A stretch of 64,000 bases of DNA, from contig JAGYXB010001863.1 of NCBI GenBank assembly GCA_022495005.1, positions 186,001-250,000 on the forward strand. Reading direction: 5' to 3'. Position 1 is the stretch's first letter. Each line of letters opens with the position of its first letter. This DNA is from Rhyacophila brunnea. Taxonomy: Eukaryota; Arthropoda; Insecta; Trichoptera; Rhyacophilidae. A program made the translations under genes and the position numbers. Shown in pieces: positions 55,331 through 64,000 of this stretch. The notes under the pieces are model-generated. The model had not been told where the DNA came from, ran no database searches, and was given only the letters and a program-made list of their open reading frames with translations.

Positions 55331-55549
55331 CTCTAAAGGGACTCTAGCGCATAAGAAATATTTCTATGGGAAAATAATTAAGCTAAGACTTACGCGACTT
55401 TTATTTGTTATAAATACAATGTCTTAAAAATATCTTATATTCATTTTTATGTATATAATAAAATATAACACATTTCATGAATATATTATAAACTTATAAA
55501 TAATAAATTGCGCGCTAAAGTCCACGCGCTAAGGTCGCCGCCGTGCTAG

Positions 55550-56115
55550 GATACTGTTTATTAGTCTATGGATACTGTTTCAAACCTTGGAACGAAGCGA
55601 GCCCCCTGCCCCGTACACTTCGGGTAAAACCGCCACCTGTGCTCGTCACGAGTCGGCCAAATCATAAAAGTCGCACTATAATAGTTTGGGAACCATTCAC
55701 CTCGTCTCATTTGAATTGGTATTCCCCTCAACATTCACGCGTCGGTGTAATAATGCCGAATCCGAGGCACGCGAAATGAAAGAAGAATAAAAAAAATGTT
55801 TGATATCATTTCTGCACGGAATCACCGACAAATCGATTTCATTTGTAACAGAAACACCCCTTCGCTTTGTTGGACTGCGCTCCTACCTACAAGATGCGCA
55901 ACGCACAAAAGTAAATTGGGAATTCCTCGAGAAAAATGCCGGCAAAATTCCGCGGGATACAGATTAATAATATAAATGCAGGCGTGTGGGTAAGGCACAC
56001 AGAAATAAATATTCTGTTATTTCCCGCGCAATTCATTTAGGTAGGTATTTTATGCGATGGCAACCCCATTATACCTATAGGTACTGCCCGGAGACCCACA
56101 CGACCACTGACTGCA
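55550..56115. other. Unassigned; GC-richer frame at 55543-55779
   Basis: A 78-codon plus opening lies in a GC-richer patch, but no motif is recognised. CAAACCTTGGAACGAAGCGA recalls low-complexity repeat DNA more than a gene. Confidence 0.35.
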
Positions 56116-56504
56116 ACCACCGGTCATGGCTCCCACAAAGGGGGGCTGGCAGGGCTCTAGCCTGGGGCCTGGCGTGGCGAGTCAACCAAATAAGTGAGAT
56201 AAACACACATCAAAAATTTGCTCTAATAGTAAAAAAAGTCGTTCCTTTATTAATTGTTATATTTTAAAATATGTGATTGTGCGATGTGATTTTTAGGTCT
56301 GTCATTACTTGACAACTCCGTAATTCAAGTGGATGTGAGTATTAAAAATACACTAAGCACCCTTCATTTTACCGTGAACATCATTTGGGAAACGCTACTG
56401 TACAGCGTCACACTGCCTTTAACCTTAGAGATAGGTAGAGGGACCCGACAAAGACCCTAGCCTTGGGGCCCGTTTCAGGATGTGGGGGCCATGTTACCGG
56501 TGGT
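56116..56504 (-). repeat. Family A repeat, complete with extended TIRs
   Basis: ACCACCGGTCATGGCTCCCA on the left mirrors the right end, inverted ACCACCGGTAACATGGCCCC. The interior matches 15489-15862 inverted. This copy shows the termini best. Its GACCCTAGCCTTGGGGCC at 56449 is the unoccupied form of the hAT site at 61309. Confidence 0.8.
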
Positions 56505-56955
56505 AATCAAGCACCAAGTACAGAAATATATAGATACTTACATTAAATTTAAAAAAGCATTGGTAATTAAATTTAGAGTATTTTTCCAAAGTATCTTTAT
56601 TCAGGATATAAAGAAAGTTTATTATTAAGGATATAAAGAAAGACATGACATCGTTTAAAATGACAATTTTCTAATATTTCCCTTATGACGCGTTCTCGCA
56701 TAGCGATTTTTGTAGTTAATCTGTCTTAAACTGAATATTGAACCAGAAATCGAAGAGAATATTCTCACTTATCGATAATCGTATCAAAGATGGCGTCAAG
56801 TGAATTTGTTATTTCCATAATTACCTACTGGTACCTATTTTAAGTGACGAACTAGGGAAAATATTGCTGAAAAACAATAAAAAAAACGTTGTTTAACAAC
56901 TACAACAGTAGGTATCAAGTGTGCAAGTCAAGACAAGGCTGACGTGTCGATGTGA
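56505..56955. other. No recognised feature
   Basis: Nothing supportable. Confidence 0.5.
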
Positions 56956-56963
56956 ATTTTTAT

Positions 56964-57414
56964 CAGAGGGTTGGAGCGAATACTTTTTTGAGTTGCTCCG
57001 CTCCGGGACCTAATACTTACTCCAACCCGCTCCAGGGTCTGCTCCGCTCCAGATAAAAAGTTTCAATAGGTATTATATGTACTTATACAAATGTTAAAAA
57101 TTAAAAATAAATTGTTTTGAAATAAGGTTCATTTTCATTATTAATAATTATATTAAACAGAATTGACGACAGCAAATCATTTTTCATTATCTGCCTCTTT
57201 TGTCAAAAAAGTGAAGTTATTTATCACTCGGCAATGTTGCCGTATTTCAGATAATTCCAGTGTTACAAAGTGTGAAATATAATATTTTCATTGGATTTTA
57301 GGATGAAAATTTAATAATAATAAAAACATCCGGAGCAGTGGAGCACTACAAATTTTCGGTGCTCCGGGTAAAACCCCATTGTTCCACTGCTCCGAGCTCC
57401 GCTCCAACGCTCTG
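56964..57414. mobile_element. hAT-like element rich in GCTCCGCTCC, 451 bp
   Basis: TIRs CAGAGGGTTGGAGCGAATAC and, inverted, CAGAGCGTTGGAGCGGAGCT. Flanks ATTTTTAT (56956-56963) and TTTTTTAT (57415-57422) give an 8-bp TSD with one mismatch. GCTCCGCTCC and TGCTCCGG units repeat near both ends. Partial copy at 18457. No transposase. Confidence 0.82.
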
Positions 57415-57564
57415 TTTTTTATCACCTTGTTTACTTGCCTAGGCAACCAGTTGACGCGAATGATGAACGACAAAAAGTAGAGAGGACGACAAACTTTGTT
57501 CCAATCAACATTGTTAAAATGTGGTTCCCACTTATCAATCCACGTGCAACTTGTCATTCAACAC

Positions 57565-58168
57565 CAGTGACGTCCCGTGGGGGTAGGCAGATTGAGCGTC
57601 GCTTGGGAGCGGCAGTTACCCGAAGGGCGGCAAATCAAGGAGAATCATTAGGTATATAATATAGAAATAGCTACCTACGCTTAGTAATAACGGAAATATC
57701 TTTCCATTAAAAAAAACAGTTCACTGGTTGGAAACAAAATGTTTTAATTACTATAAAAGTTTTAAGATGACTTTATTTTTTCTTCGGGTTTGCAATGTCG
57801 CGATTTACTTCCGTTGTCCTTGGACGACAAGTTCTTGGTGAACAGCAATGACACGTGCAGATTTGCGAATTATATTTGAATTATAGGTAAGTACATACTT
57901 ACCTAATTTAAAATTTATCCAAATATGTTTGCCAGTCACTCGCGAGTTTTGGAAGTTGTCAGGTGTATTTGTAAATGTACCTATCTGAAACAATAGACTC
58001 GTAATATTGTCTATTGAAGCAGAGATGGGAATTAATTTAGATTTAGTGGTATACATCTTGTTAGTAATGTATCCATATAACACATTTCTTAGATATTGGA
58101 TTCATGAAAGAATGATAAAAAGTACTGTATAAAAAAATGTGGCGGCATTTTGTTTAGGGACGTCACTG
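57565..58168. mobile_element. hAT MITE (CAGTGACGT family), 604 bp
   Basis: TSD TTCAACAC/TTCTACAC (57557-57564, 58169-58176), one mismatch. Ends CAGTGACGTCCCGTGGGGGT and, inverted, CAGTGACGTCCCTAAACAAA. The open frames on both strands over it (57435-57659, 57805-58083) recur at 59265-59465 and 59499-59768 only because both are copies of the same element. Confidence 0.9.
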
Positions 58169-58176
58169 TTCTACAC

Positions 58177-58879
58177 ATTTGAAAGGCAAAAATTGCCACG
58201 TGAGAACGTGGTATTAGGTAACTCTAAGATGTCTAATTTATTGTGACCGCAGCCACATCCACCAACCGATGGTAATCACACGTCACGGACTACTTCATAC
58301 TGACTCGCTACGCTACATATTTCGGAAGGATCACAGCTAGCCGCCTTGCCAGAAGATCTTCCATAGACCGCCTATTATCTTAACGGGCCTCGTCGCTTCC
58401 ACTACGAAGCCGTGCACTTTTTCTCGTGCATTCCCAATGCCTAAACACCCCGCACTTTGATTCTAGCAATGAACAGCCTGCAGCTATAACCACTAGTGGA
58501 ATCTTGTATTATTATGTTATCTTGCAAAGTAAGTTTATATTAATTTGCAGTGTGGTTCTAAACATTTTTGCAAGCTACATATAAGACGTGATTATTGAAA
58601 ATTAAAATGCTAGATCTGACGACAAAAACGCTTAGTTAGCAAATATTACAAAATAATACTGTAAACCTTTGAAATCATTGATACATTCTTGAGCTATATA
58701 GTTATGGGTTCTTCACTACGACCATCGGATTGTTAAGGTCATTCCACCCTATGGGTGTTTTCTAGGAGGTCACCAATCACGAAAAATTAAACTGTAAAAG
58801 ATATTGATGATGCCAAATTCAATATCAAAATTCATTTTTAATAGTAAACCTTCTTCAAACGAGATTTAGGTACACTATT
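58177..58879. other. Unassigned; GC-richer patch 58240-58460
   Basis: Less AT-rich (CGCAGCCACATCCACCAACC, GGGCCTCGTCGCTTCCACTA) but without an open frame or relative. Confidence 0.4.
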
Positions 58880-58980
58880 ATAACTTGTGCGTATGCAGTT
58901 AGTTGGCCGTATCACAGTTCATTGTGCGCAGTTGTATCTGAAATAGATGACCGTATACTCGTATAATAGTATTGAGATTG
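58880..58980. mobile_element. Family D fragment
   Basis: AACTTGTGCGTATGCAGTTA, GGCCGTATCACAGTTCA and TGACCGTATACTCGTATAAT resemble one end and near interior of family D. Confidence 0.5.
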
Positions 58981-59006
58981 AATTCCTGTCCAAATAGAAC
59001 ACTTAA

Positions 59007-59944
59007 GACGGTACTTCAGTAAAACGGCAAATAATTTTCAACTACAATATAATTAATATAACTTCTATAGGTGCGACGAAATTTCGGACTGGCTGGCAAT
59101 CGGAGAGCGAAAGTCGAGCTGTGAACACGTAAATTTGTTTTGTGATGGCGAATTCTTAAATCGTGTAAAGATGACTAAAAAACGTTACCCATTTACTTGA
59201 AAAAGAAAACATGTCAATGAATATATTATTATTATTAGTAATAGAACAATAAACATAACATTAAATGGACCCATGTCGACTTTTTATGACAAATTATGTT
59301 TTGTTCTGCACGCGTCATTTGCCAGTGACGTCCCGTAGGGGTAGGCAGATTGAGCGTCGGTTGGGGGTGGCAGTTACCCAAAGGGCGGCAAATCGAGGAG
59401 AATCATTAGGTATATATAGAGATAGCTACATAAACTTAGTAATAACGGAAATATCTTTCCATTAAAAAAATCAGCTCACTGGTTGGAAACAAAATGTATT
59501 AATTAGGTACTATAAAAGTTTTAACAGGATTTTTTTTTGTCCGGTTCGCGATGTCTAGTTTACTTCCGTTGTCTTTGGATGTCACGTTCTTGGTGAACAA
59601 CAATGACTCGTGCATACCAGTCACTCGTGAGTTTTGGAAGTTGTCAAGTGTATTTTTAAATGTACCTATCTGAAACTGTAGACTCACAATATAGTCTATT
59701 GAATCAGAGATGGCATTTAAATTAGATTTAGTGGTATATATCTTGTTGGTAATATATCCATACAACACATTTCTTAGATACTGGAGTCATGAAAGGATGA
59801 TAAAAAGTACTGTATAAAAAATGTGGCGGCATTTTGGCACTGCTTAGGGGCGGCATTTTGTTTAGGGACGTCACTGTTATTTGCACAATCTTCGCGTCGC
59901 ATAGTCACGATCGTTGTAGACCGTGCCCCAGCTGAAGTATAGCC
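59007..59944 (+). mobile_element. TTAA-flanked MITE (family B), split by hAT MITE
   Basis: TTAA at 59003-59006 and 59945-59948. The right end GAAGTATAGCC and the interior match 7058-7454. The left ~35 bases are deleted (begins GACGGTACTTCAG). Interrupted at 59323-59876. Confidence 0.82.
59323..59876. mobile_element. hAT MITE (CAGTGACGT family), 554 bp, nested
   Basis: TSD TCATTTGC/TTATTTGC (59315-59322, 59877-59884), one mismatch. The unoccupied site is readable at 7389-7402 (GTCATTTGCACAATC). Ends CAGTGACGTCCCGTAGGGGT and, inverted, CAGTGACGTCCCTAAACAAA. A GGCGGCATTTTG unit is duplicated at 59825-59860. Confidence 0.92.
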
Positions 59945-59948
59945 TTAA

Positions 59949-60180
59949 AAATACGTAATAAAAACCACTTGAATACAAGGGAAAGACAGAAGAAAATAGG
60001 TAGGTAAGTTGGAAATACAATCATATCATATACCTACATTATTTACATAAAATTCTGGTATCAAATCGTAGGTAGTTAGGTACCTATCAAATATCTTATA
60101 ATAATGACAGCGTTTATATTTGATACCTACTAATCAATATGAAATCAATGTTCTTAGTGAATCTATAAAAATCTGCAATG
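59949..60180. repeat. Dispersed repeat, second copy of 3252-3460
   Basis: See 3252-3460. Shared AATACGTAATAAAAACCAC-like start and ATAATGACAGCGTTTATATT. Confidence 0.6.
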
Positions 60181-60212
60181 CACCACGAACATCGCGTTTT
60201 TTTATCTCTATG

Positions 60213-60262
60213 ATATACGGCCGTCTCTTTCTGAACTGTAATACGAAAAGAGGTGAGACATT
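60213..60262. mobile_element. Family D interior scrap
   Basis: GATATACGGCCGTCTCTTTC resembles the ATATACGGTCATCTCTTTCC block at 48870. Confidence 0.4.
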
Positions 60263-60397
60263 TCCTGGAAACAACTATAACCATAAACAACTGTGACCTT
60301 TATTATAATTATAAATCTTATTATTTTAAATCAATGATTTTCACTTAGGAAACCTTTAAAGGTAATAAAAATCGGTGTTTGTACTTATGTACGCGCG

Positions 60398-60640
60398 TTA
60401 GAAGTTATACTTCTTTGGCGTAACAAAACAAAAACAAAACTTGTGATAAACCAGATTCTTTAACTAGCTCTTAATTATCTTGTTAAATTACACACTCAAG
60501 AAAAGGGACCACTTATTTGAACGCCGTTACTTTATTTCTATACACTTTAACTTATATTGCAAATGGCCGACAGTAATAAATTCGCTGCCTAAGCAACAGA
60601 ACAATTCTAAACTATAATATTATACTGTATAATCGTCACC
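60398..60640 (-). mobile_element. TIR element with GAAGTTATACTTCTTTGG end, partial
   Basis: Starts TTAGAAGTTATACTTCTTTG and follows the inverse of 44272-44553: ACACACTCAAGAAAAGGGAC, GCAAATGGCCGACAGTAATA, CTGCCTAAGCAAC. The far end is missing. Confidence 0.7.
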
Positions 60641-60987
60641 ATACCGTACCATAACAATTTTTTAATTTATCTGTATTTGGTTCTAATTATCATACATTAA
60701 CAGACAGTGGCGCACCCAGGGGGGGCAGGGGGACTTGCCCCCCCAAAATATGAAAATCATCAGAATGATTTTACACATTGAAATCGAAAGCCAATAAACT
60801 ATACCTTGGGCTTAGACAAACAACACGGCAAAAAATAATTTGTAATTCTCCAGCACCCTTTTTAGTAAAATTTCTTAAATGTTAATTTCTAACACAAAAA
60901 TTTCGAAACACTGATGTCAGGTTTTTTTAGAAACCCGTTCCCTAATGAAATTCTCGGTGTCCACCCGAATTCTGGAGTGGTATAGGT

Positions 60988-61308
60988 GATGGCTGGGGAG
61001 GGTTGACAGGGCTCTAGCCTGGGGGCCCGGGCTGTGGGGGGCCGGCGTGTCGGGTTGACCAGATAAGTGAGATAAACACACATCATCACAACATTTTAAA
61101 TTATATAATTGTCCAATATATTTTCAGATTATTACGTGTCGATACTCGACAGCTCCATTATTAAAGTAGATGTATTGAAAATTGCCAATAATTCACTGTA
61201 TAAGTACCCTCAATTTGAAGTAAAACACAATTTAAAAAACGTTAATGTAGTGTTTCACACTGTCTTTAATCTAAGCGGTGGATAGGGGGCCCGTCAAATA
61301 CCCTAGCC
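60988..61308 (-). repeat. Family A repeat, left part (nested)
   Basis: TGATGGCTGGGGAGGGTTGA, AGATAAGTGAGATAAACACA and GTCTTTAATCTAAGCGGTGG match 56116-56504. It resumes at 62164-62194 (GGGCCCGTTTCAGGATGTGG) after the hAT insertion. The 66-codon minus frame is a shadow. Confidence 0.8.
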
Positions 61309-62155
61309 CAGTGGTCGGCAAACTCATTAGTCAATAGAGCCAAATATCAACAGTACAACGATTAAGATTTCTTTTGAGAACCAAATTTCCTAAACTGAAA
61401 TTATATGCGTAGGTAGTAAGTAGGTACACTGCTAATTTACTTAATAAACTTTAGTTAAAGTTTTAAGTCCTAATTAAATTATAGGTAGGTACACTGAAGA
61501 AAACTGAATATCATACGTAATAATGATCTTATTTATTAATAAAAATTAAATTGTAAGTCAGGTATCCATAAAATTGAATCATGACAATGACTGACAAACT
61601 CAATGTGAATAGTGGCCTTGCATCTCCTTGTAAAGTTTGGGTTTGTTGTTAAAGTTTGGGTTCAGGTCAGGTTCGTATGTTGTTGATTTAATTTTAAGCA
61701 CGATTCCAGGTTCTCATCAATAAATCGATTTCTCAATTTACTCTTGATTTCCTCTTGGAAATCTTTTTACTAATCACAAAACTTGCAATATTAACATTGT
61801 TGAAAGATTTTATTCAGTACCTAATTAAATACAGAACTTTATTTTTCTTGACTCTTCTCCTCAGCTGCTTTCTTCCTTGCATCATCGACAGAATATTTAG
61901 CGCAAAATTACGAGTTTTTAGTTGTAGTATCTCTCTAAATTTGAATGCGCTAATTTTTCCCGACACATAAATAAAGGTCGGTAAGCCATTTAAGTTTTGA
62001 ATAAACGCGAAGTCTCGGTCTATTCAACATTACATTTACGGTTATCCTCTTCCATTTTCTTTGCTTCTTCTTTGTAGCCATGTCAAATATGGCAGAGAGC
62101 ATCTGTGGCAGAGCCGCACTCAAGGGGCCAAAGAGCCGCAGTTTGCCGACCACTG
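61309..62155 (-). mobile_element. hAT transposon, shorter sibling, 847 bp
   Basis: Perfect 8-bp TSD CCCTAGCC (61301-61308, 62156-62163). TIRs CAGTGGTCGGCAAACTCATT and, inverted, CAGTGGTCGGCAAACTGCGG. On the minus strand 61600-61740 encodes the same transposase C-terminus as 50909-51178 (ENLESCLK-like, KEMQGHYSH-stop), decayed upstream. It sits in family A. Confidence 0.92.
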
Positions 62156-62459
62156 CCCTAGCCTGAGGGCCCGTTTCAGGATGTGGGGGCCATGGTGTAG
62201 GTACACCGAGTGCAATAGACAAAAGACCGATAAACGAGATATTAGGCTGTATTGTATTGAGTAGGTTGTGTATAATTTAAAAGCAATAATACTTTTTTGT
62301 CCATTTTCAATTGATATGTTGAAACCTCAATATTAAAAAACCAAAAATCTGCGATAAACATTCGGCGAAAAGAACGACTACACCCACTACGGTGGTGGTG
62401 TAAATCAAAAGAACATTTTTTTCGGTGAAATTCGGCATAAATATTGTAGCTCTCTAGAC

Positions 62460-63133
62460 CAGTGTTCCCCAAACTTTCGACATCTGTGTACCCCTTCTAT
62501 AATTTTCGTAACACTGAGTACGCTTCGTCAAAGAAAAATGCATATAAGTACTTTAATAACAATCAAAATATATTCCTTTTGTAGTACATAAACAAAATAA
62601 TAATAAACGAAAAATAAAATTCATTCATAATAAAATATAAATCAAAGTTATATTATAAAAAAATAACATTCATTATAAACCATGAGAAGGATGAAATTAT
62701 TTATGTTGAAACGACAGATCATCATAATTTGGTTCCCTGGTTATTAATTTTAATCTGAGATGCGGTTCCACACCCAAAGGCTGTTCCTTTTTTTGAATTA
62801 ATGTCTACAAATGCTGAAAAAGCAACTTCACATAGATATGAAGTTGAAAAAGGCAATGTATTTCAGGAGTTTCTCTGTTAAAACTGGATACACATGTTGC
62901 ATTTGCAACCTAAATGATGTTTAAGTACACTCCTTATATTTATTTTGCAAGAATCCGTCTGAAGCTAATAATTCCAACAATTGCTCTTCTTCCGCATGCG
63001 ATAAACCTTCTAGCATGGATGTTGTATTAATGCTTGTTGCACCAGGCGTAGCCATAACCCGGTGCAGCACGTACCCCCACCAAACTCTTCCCGTACCCCA
63101 GGGGGTATGCGTACCACACTTTGGGAAACACTG
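62460..63133 (-). mobile_element. hAT transposon remnant, 674 bp
   Basis: Perfect 8-bp TSD CTCTAGAC (62452-62459, 63134-63141). TIRs CAGTGTTCCCCAAACTTTCG and, inverted, CAGTGTTTCCCAAAGTGTGG. GTACCCC motifs lie inside both ends. The minus-strand middle (62780-63000) gives scraps such as HAEEEQLLELLASDGFLQ, consistent with the end of a ZBED5-like hAT transposase, full of stops. Confidence 0.85.
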
Positions 63134-63535
63134 CTCTAGACCAAGCGGGTAGCACAGCCGATATTATTTAAGTAATGTTTCAGCATACTAGGTACACATG
63201 TCCAGCATGGTCGCTGTTCACTTCCAATCCGCCAGTCGCTGATGACACGCTCAACGGTTACCGCCACTATGCCTCCAATTTAATAAAAACTAGGAGAAAC
63301 TGTACAAATATATCGCCGTGTATTGTGAAATTATGTAAAAATATTTATATGAAGAAGAAAAGAGCCTATGGGACTAATTTCCATTCGTCCATTCCATTCG
63401 CCCCAATCCCCCCCCCCCCGCCCCCCGAATAATAAATTCTGGGTGCGCCACTGTAATCAACTATAATTGTTTATATTCAATAACAATTAATAGTAGATTC
63501 CATCAAAGATTCCGTTTGACCAAGCACTAAGACAC

Positions 63536-63600
63536 AGTGACGTCTTTAGGTAAAGTGCCGCCCTAAAGCAGAATAAAATAATGCAACCCCTTCCATTAAT
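63536..63600. mobile_element. hAT MITE (CAGTGACGT family), end fragment
   Basis: CAGTGACGTCTTTAGGTAAA then GTGCCGCCCTAAAGCAG is one terminus of the family; the rest is lost. Confidence 0.6.
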
Positions 63601-63664
63601 ATTCTAAAATTGTACGGCTAATTTAGTTAATACTGCATATCGAAGGGTTGCCAGAGTAAACGTT

Positions 63665-63880
63665 TTATAACTTTGCACTTTTTTGCACTCTTTACTATAC
63701 TGATAAGCCTCTTTGCGTAATTACCTCGCATAAAATTAGATCAAATGATATTTACTTGTATTAATATAATATATTATTTACTAATAAATAAATAGACAAA
63801 CAATACATGTAAAAAAAATATTTTTAGAATATTTTAAATCATTTTCATCCTAGAGCTGGAGTGCAAAGTTATGAAGCATA
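63665..63880. mobile_element. Small TIR repeat (family F), copy 2
   Basis: Left TATAACTTTGCACTTTTTTG, right GAGTGCAAAGTTATGAAGC. Same family as 27855-28069 and shows the TIRs more clearly. Confidence 0.72.
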
Positions 63881-64000
63881 TACTCTATCAGGGAACTCTG
63901 AGTGTGGACATTGGCGACTAAAGTAGAAAGCCGATACATTCACAACGACTGGTCCTACTTTTTCCGCCCCTCTCGTTGTTGTCTATGGATGACCTGTCAT

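Larger units (their letters stand above)
54682..55549. mobile_element. TIR element with TTTAGCGCGC subterminal repeats
   Basis: Left end CTAGGACGGCACCCAACTTT, right end inverted CTAGCACGGCGGCGACCTTA. Units like CTAGCGCGCTAAAGT and GGGACTCTA stack inside both ends. It hosts the hAT at 54750. No TSD assigned and no transposase. Confidence 0.68.
60705..63453. mobile_element. Candidate outer hAT element of a nest
   Basis: CAGTGGCGCACCCAGGGGGG at 60705 mirrors the right end, inverted CAGTGGCGCACCCAGAATTT at 63453, and C/G-runs lie inside both. Between them sit family A (with a hAT inside) and a second hAT. The 8-base flanks (TTAACAGA, TAATCAAC) do not match well, so the outer boundaries rest on the TIRs only. 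The 85-codon opening at 63175-63432 is not recognised. Confidence 0.55.

Noticed and set aside
57435..58083. Openings similar to those at 59265-59768, which could suggest a conserved small protein
   Set aside because: Both pairs are copies of the same hAT MITE; the shared frames follow from recent common origin and carry no sign of coding constraint.
63175..63432. 85-codon plus-strand open frame ending in a proline run
   Set aside because: The end is the C-rich terminus of the CAGTGGCGCACCCAG element; no recognised motif upstream.
1..64000. CRISPR array or bacterial operon
   Set aside because: No array of identical short repeats with unique spacers, no ribosome binding sites or tight gene packing; the repeats have TSDs of eukaryotic transposons.

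Overview
This window looks like AT-rich intergenic DNA from an arthropod, most likely an insect. The pointers are tRNA-derived SINEs, RTE-like LINE ends finishing in GAAGAAG or TGATGA runs, many hAT-type elements, and short tracts of the arthropod telomere unit TTAGG. I cannot fix the order; hemipteran or lepidopteran would both fit. I find no convincing intact host protein-coding gene, no rRNA and no functional tRNA. Nearly every open frame is short and either covers a repeat or is a chance opening.

Layout. Recognisable transposable elements (TEs) and remnants are spread over the whole window. At 0-14 kb there are foldback elements, two long-TSD terminal-inverted-repeat (TIR) elements with 9-bp target-site duplications (TSDs), a TTAA-flanked element, tRNA-like sequences in inverted pairs, and a palindrome with TTAGG repeats at its centre. 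At 14-32 kb the DNA is sparser, with CAT..ATG-ended repeats (family A), 280-bp direct repeats, SINEs, a LINE end and long blank stretches. At 32-40 kb there are two LINE ends, two hAT-like elements with TAGGGATT termini, and a three-level nest of hAT-type insertions. At 40-50 kb there are miniature elements (MITEs) and an RTE copy split by a 3-bp-TSD element. At 50-64 kb density is highest: a hAT transposon with transposase remains, LINE pieces, a full SINE with TSDs, and several nests whose order of insertion can be read from TSDs and from unoccupied paralogous sites inside the window.

The elements do not work together as a pathway. They form a layered insertion record. The best-supported families are: (1) hAT MITEs with CAGTGACGTCCC ends and 8-bp TSDs; (2) hAT transposons with CAGTGGTCGGCAAAC ends; (3) palindromic MITEs with TGGGTCTATTCTATAC or CGCATCTATTC ends and 3-bp TSDs (CTG, CAG, TTG); (4) Mutator-like MITEs with 9-bp TSDs; (5) TTAA-flanked MITEs; (6) two tRNA-derived SINE families; (7) RTE-like LINEs. 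Candidates for something new are the tRNA-like inverted-arm elements, the 3-bp-TSD family, the TTAGG-centred palindrome that shares a module with the Mutator-like MITEs, and an exon-like peptide fragment present at two distant sites.
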